Of a stretch of 64,000 nucleotides of DNA, positions 62,363 through 64,000 are shown piece by piece. The position numbers were made by a program, and so were the translations under genes. Position 1 is the stretch's first letter. Each line of letters begins with the position of its first letter. The notes under the pieces are model-generated. The model did not search any database, was not told the origin of the DNA, and was given only the letters and a program-made list of their open reading frames with translations. The stretch lies in the NCBI RefSeq assembly GCF_036898095.1, contig NC_090750.1:92684669-92748668 (forward strand). Reading direction: 5' to 3'. This DNA is from Palaemon carinicauda (Eukaryota > Arthropoda > Malacostraca > Decapoda > Palaemonidae).

Positions 62363-62494
62363 TATGGAGGTCACGAAAAAAAAAATCTTCAATACACTGT
62401 AATATCTTCCTCAATCAAAATTTCCATAAACTTGAAAGAGAAAAAAATGCAGTAGATTCGAGTTACAAAACTGTTATTAAAGACTTTTTCATCG

Positions 62495-62705
62495 TACAGT
62501 GCATAAAAAAAATCAATACTACGTGAAAATGTTTTCTCTTCAATAATGTCCATATCCTTTTTTTTATTGCACAGTGTGACCGGAAAAATGAATAATGCAT
62601 TGAGATTTTTTCTTTTAATAATGTTCATAGTATTTTTATTGCACCGTGTACCAAAAAAATTAATACTACATTGACATTTCTTTTCTTTAATGTTCATATA
62701 GTTCC
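62495..62705 (+). repeat. Minisatellite, 72-75-bp unit, about 3 copies
   Basis: Copies begin near 62,495 (TACAGTGCATAAA), 62,570 (CACAGTGTGACCG) and 62,642 (CACCGTGTACCAA). Each continues with AAT(A)A(A)TRC...TGA, TTTTCTTTTAATAATGTTCATA and a T-run. Copies are diverged, so the array is old. Confidence 0.75.
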
Positions 62706-62990
62706 CAAGTACCTATATATAATAAAATCCCTTGTCAGCATTAGGTGATAATGAAATGGCACTAATGAATATAAGAAGGGGTAAACTTTTGATTTTATCA
62801 ATATTTTTTATTGATTTGTTTCTACAAAAATATTTATATAAATAACAAATTTTAACACCCCAATCTTAAAAGTTTTGAAATAGTGAGTATTTGTTATCAT
62901 TTATGCTATGTTGGGTATTTCTTTCAATTTGCTTCAACAATGTGCATCTATATAAGCTATATATCTTGAAACTAATCTGAGGCTCTAAGA
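62706..62990. other. AT-rich stretch without recognisable features
   Basis: No frame or repeat that I can support between two minisatellites. Confidence 0.5.
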
Positions 62991-63273
62991 AAATGTAGTT
63001 TAAGTAATTTTTATAAATATTTTATGGACAAAATGTAAATTAAGTATTTTTTTTTAAATATTATATGAACAAGATGTAGGTTACATAATTTTGATAAATA
63101 TTTGAGGGACAAAATGTAAATTAGGTAATTTTTAAAAAATATTATATGAACAAGATGTAGGTTAGATAATTTTTATAAATATTTGAGGGACAAAATGTAG
63201 TTAAGGTAATTTTTTATAAATATTTTATGGACAAGATGTAGGTTAGGTAATTTTTAAAAATATTTTTATGGAC
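62991..63273 (+). repeat. Minisatellite, 40-bp unit in alternating A/B form, 7 copies
   Basis: Copies start near 62,991, 63,031, 63,071, 63,112, 63,152, 63,193 and 63,233. After the first copy they alternate between an A type (AAATGTAAATTA or AAATGTAGTTA) and a B type (AAGATGTAGGTTA), giving an 80-bp dimer. All share TAATTTTTATAAATATT and TGGACAA or GAACAAG. Confidence 0.88.
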
Positions 63274-63549
63274 TTTCCACTGAATTATTGAGAAGCTTAA
63301 TGATAATAGGTATATCTTTACATTCATCACAGATACATCAATTAAAAGCCAATAAAAAGTTTATCAAGATTTTACAATAAACATGTACAGCAGTTCCCAA
63401 ATTTATCAGCAATAAAATGCCTTGACCCACACACCTTGACGGAGGCAATTTAAATAGCATATTTGTTCATGCTTTCATTTTATTCCAGGGACTTACTTTC
63501 TCCCAACAATAATTCTCCTTTCCTTTTTTTTTTTATTATCAACTTCCAG
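63274..63549. other. AT-rich stretch ending in a splice-acceptor-like tract
   Basis: No gene is visible. The right end has a pyrimidine-rich run (63,519-63,535) followed by TTATTATCAACTTCCAG at 63,533-63,549, which has the form of a 3' splice site, though it is unproven. Confidence 0.4.
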
Positions 63550-63705
63550 GTCGGGCTTTTCCTTGCTGGGGGCCCCGGAGTCAGCGAGGCGGAACAGATT
63601 GAGCTGTTAAATTTTCTGGAGACGGGCCAGTTAGGGATATCTGATGGGTGTTTTAAATTGGTCTGTCGGCCCGTGCAAACATCCAGACATATCCAGCAAG
63701 ACTGA
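63550..63705 (+). CDS. Possible exon, function unknown
   Basis: Directly after the acceptor-like CAG the base composition becomes clearly richer in G and C (GGGGGCCCCGGAGTCAGCGAGGCGG) than the flanks. One frame is open for 51 codons to TGA at 63,703, including GPGVSEAEQIELLNFLETGQ. The frame continues open upstream of the acceptor to an ATG at 63,463, but that part is a T-run translated as phenylalanines and is unlikely to be coding. I recognise no domain. It could be a terminal exon, part of a transcript's untranslated region, or a fragment of a mobile element. Confidence 0.22.
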   Translation, partial: VGLFLAGGPGVSEAEQIELLNFLETGQLGISDGCFKLVCRPVQTSRHIQQD

Positions 63706-63738
63706 GGAAGAAGAGCATGCATAGAGCGTGAGAGAAAT

Positions 63739-63906
63739 ATGAGAGGGCGAATAACCACTTGGGCCTTGCTTGTTGGGCTCTGGAGCTTCTTCGTTGCAGG
63801 CCTGCTTGGTCCTCTACTTATTGGTGTATACTACAAGCTGCTATTTTATATATACAATGTAGAAGTCTACAAGAATTTTACCTTGAGCTTGGGTGTCATA
63901 AAGTAA
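63739..63906 (+). CDS. 55-codon ORF with a hydrophobic segment, unknown
   Basis: A short frame starts MRGRITTW and contains a long apolar stretch (about residues 8-38, ALLVGLWSFFVAGLLGPLLI and following) that would form a membrane helix or signal anchor if translated. It ends LGVIK before TAA. The stop region also reads AAAGTAAGC, a possible splice donor. Part of its sequence (63,796-63,833) is repeated 167 bp downstream outside this frame, which suggests repeat-derived DNA rather than a gene. No family is recognised. Confidence 0.15.
   Translation: MRGRITTWALLVGLWSFFVAGLLGPLLIGVYYKLLFYIYNVEVYKNFTLSLGVIK
63796..63833 (+). repeat. 38-bp direct repeat, copy 1
   Basis: GCAGGCCTGCTTGG through GGTGTATACTA is repeated at 63,963-64,000 with three mismatches in 38 bases. 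The second copy runs to the window edge, so the repeat may be longer. It may mark a dispersed or tandem element with a 167-bp period. Confidence 0.8.
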
Positions 63907-63962
63907 GCTTCATTCTCACTTGTCCTTTCCAAAGATGTTACAATTTGAATGACTGTGTCATA

Positions 63963-64000
63963 GCAGGCCTCTTCGGTCTTCTACTTATTGGTGTATACTA
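63963..64000 (+). repeat. 38-bp direct repeat, copy 2 (cut by the window end)
   Basis: GCAGGCCTCTTCGG through GGTGTATACTA matches copy 1 at 35 of 38 positions and reaches the last base of the window. Confidence 0.8.

Noticed and set aside
62311..62697. Frames of 71 and 102 codons in AT-rich DNA
   Set aside because: They overlap diverged minisatellites on both strands, are rich in K, N, F and I as expected from AT-rich sequence, and have no recognisable domain.

Overview
This window looks like nuclear DNA from an animal, most likely a decapod crustacean. There are no bacterial-type genes or operons. About 86% of it is one satellite array, and the rest is a nested LTR retrotransposon plus an AT-rich flank full of minisatellites and retroposon debris. 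The decapod assignment rests on my memory of two repeat families in shrimp and crab DNA (a SINE body near 60.0-60.4 kb and a LINE tail near 61.0-61.3 kb). I could not run a search to confirm it.

Layout. From 1 to 51,168 and again from 56,468 to about 60,003 there is a head-to-tail tandem repeat with a 106-bp unit, about 515 units in all. Each well-preserved + strand unit carries a tRNA-type A box (TGGCYGATGCGG), a perfect B box (GGTTCGAGTCC) 43 bp downstream, a small hairpin and a TTTT run. This is the layout of a tRNA-derived RNA polymerase III unit. Units are grouped into higher-order repeats of about 3.5-4.2 kb. The outer parts are diverged by substitutions. The core (about 14-32.5 kb) is close to consensus but rich in single-base indels, which suggests either a young homogenised core or unpolished assembly.

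At 51,169-56,467 a 5,299-bp Ty3/gypsy-type LTR retrotransposon lies on the - strand. It has 484-bp LTRs differing at three sites, a 5-bp target duplication (GTCCT), a polypurine tract, a putative primer-binding site, and a gag-protease-RT-RNase H-integrase reading frame broken once inside integrase by a frameshift at a homopolymer. It landed inside the tRNA-like part of a satellite unit, and the array resumes in phase on the other side.

At about 60,003 the last unit does not end in the usual linker. It runs into a longer body that resembles the decapod SINE. The simplest reading is that the satellite arose by tandem amplification of a SINE's tRNA-like head, with a SINE still at the array edge. 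Beyond it the sequence is AT-rich, with a 5'-truncated non-LTR retrotransposon tail, a long (AG)n tract, three different minisatellites, and near the right end an exon-like GC-richer patch and a 55-codon hydrophobic ORF of unknown status. The only convincing protein-coding sequence is retroelement-derived; no host gene is firmly supported.
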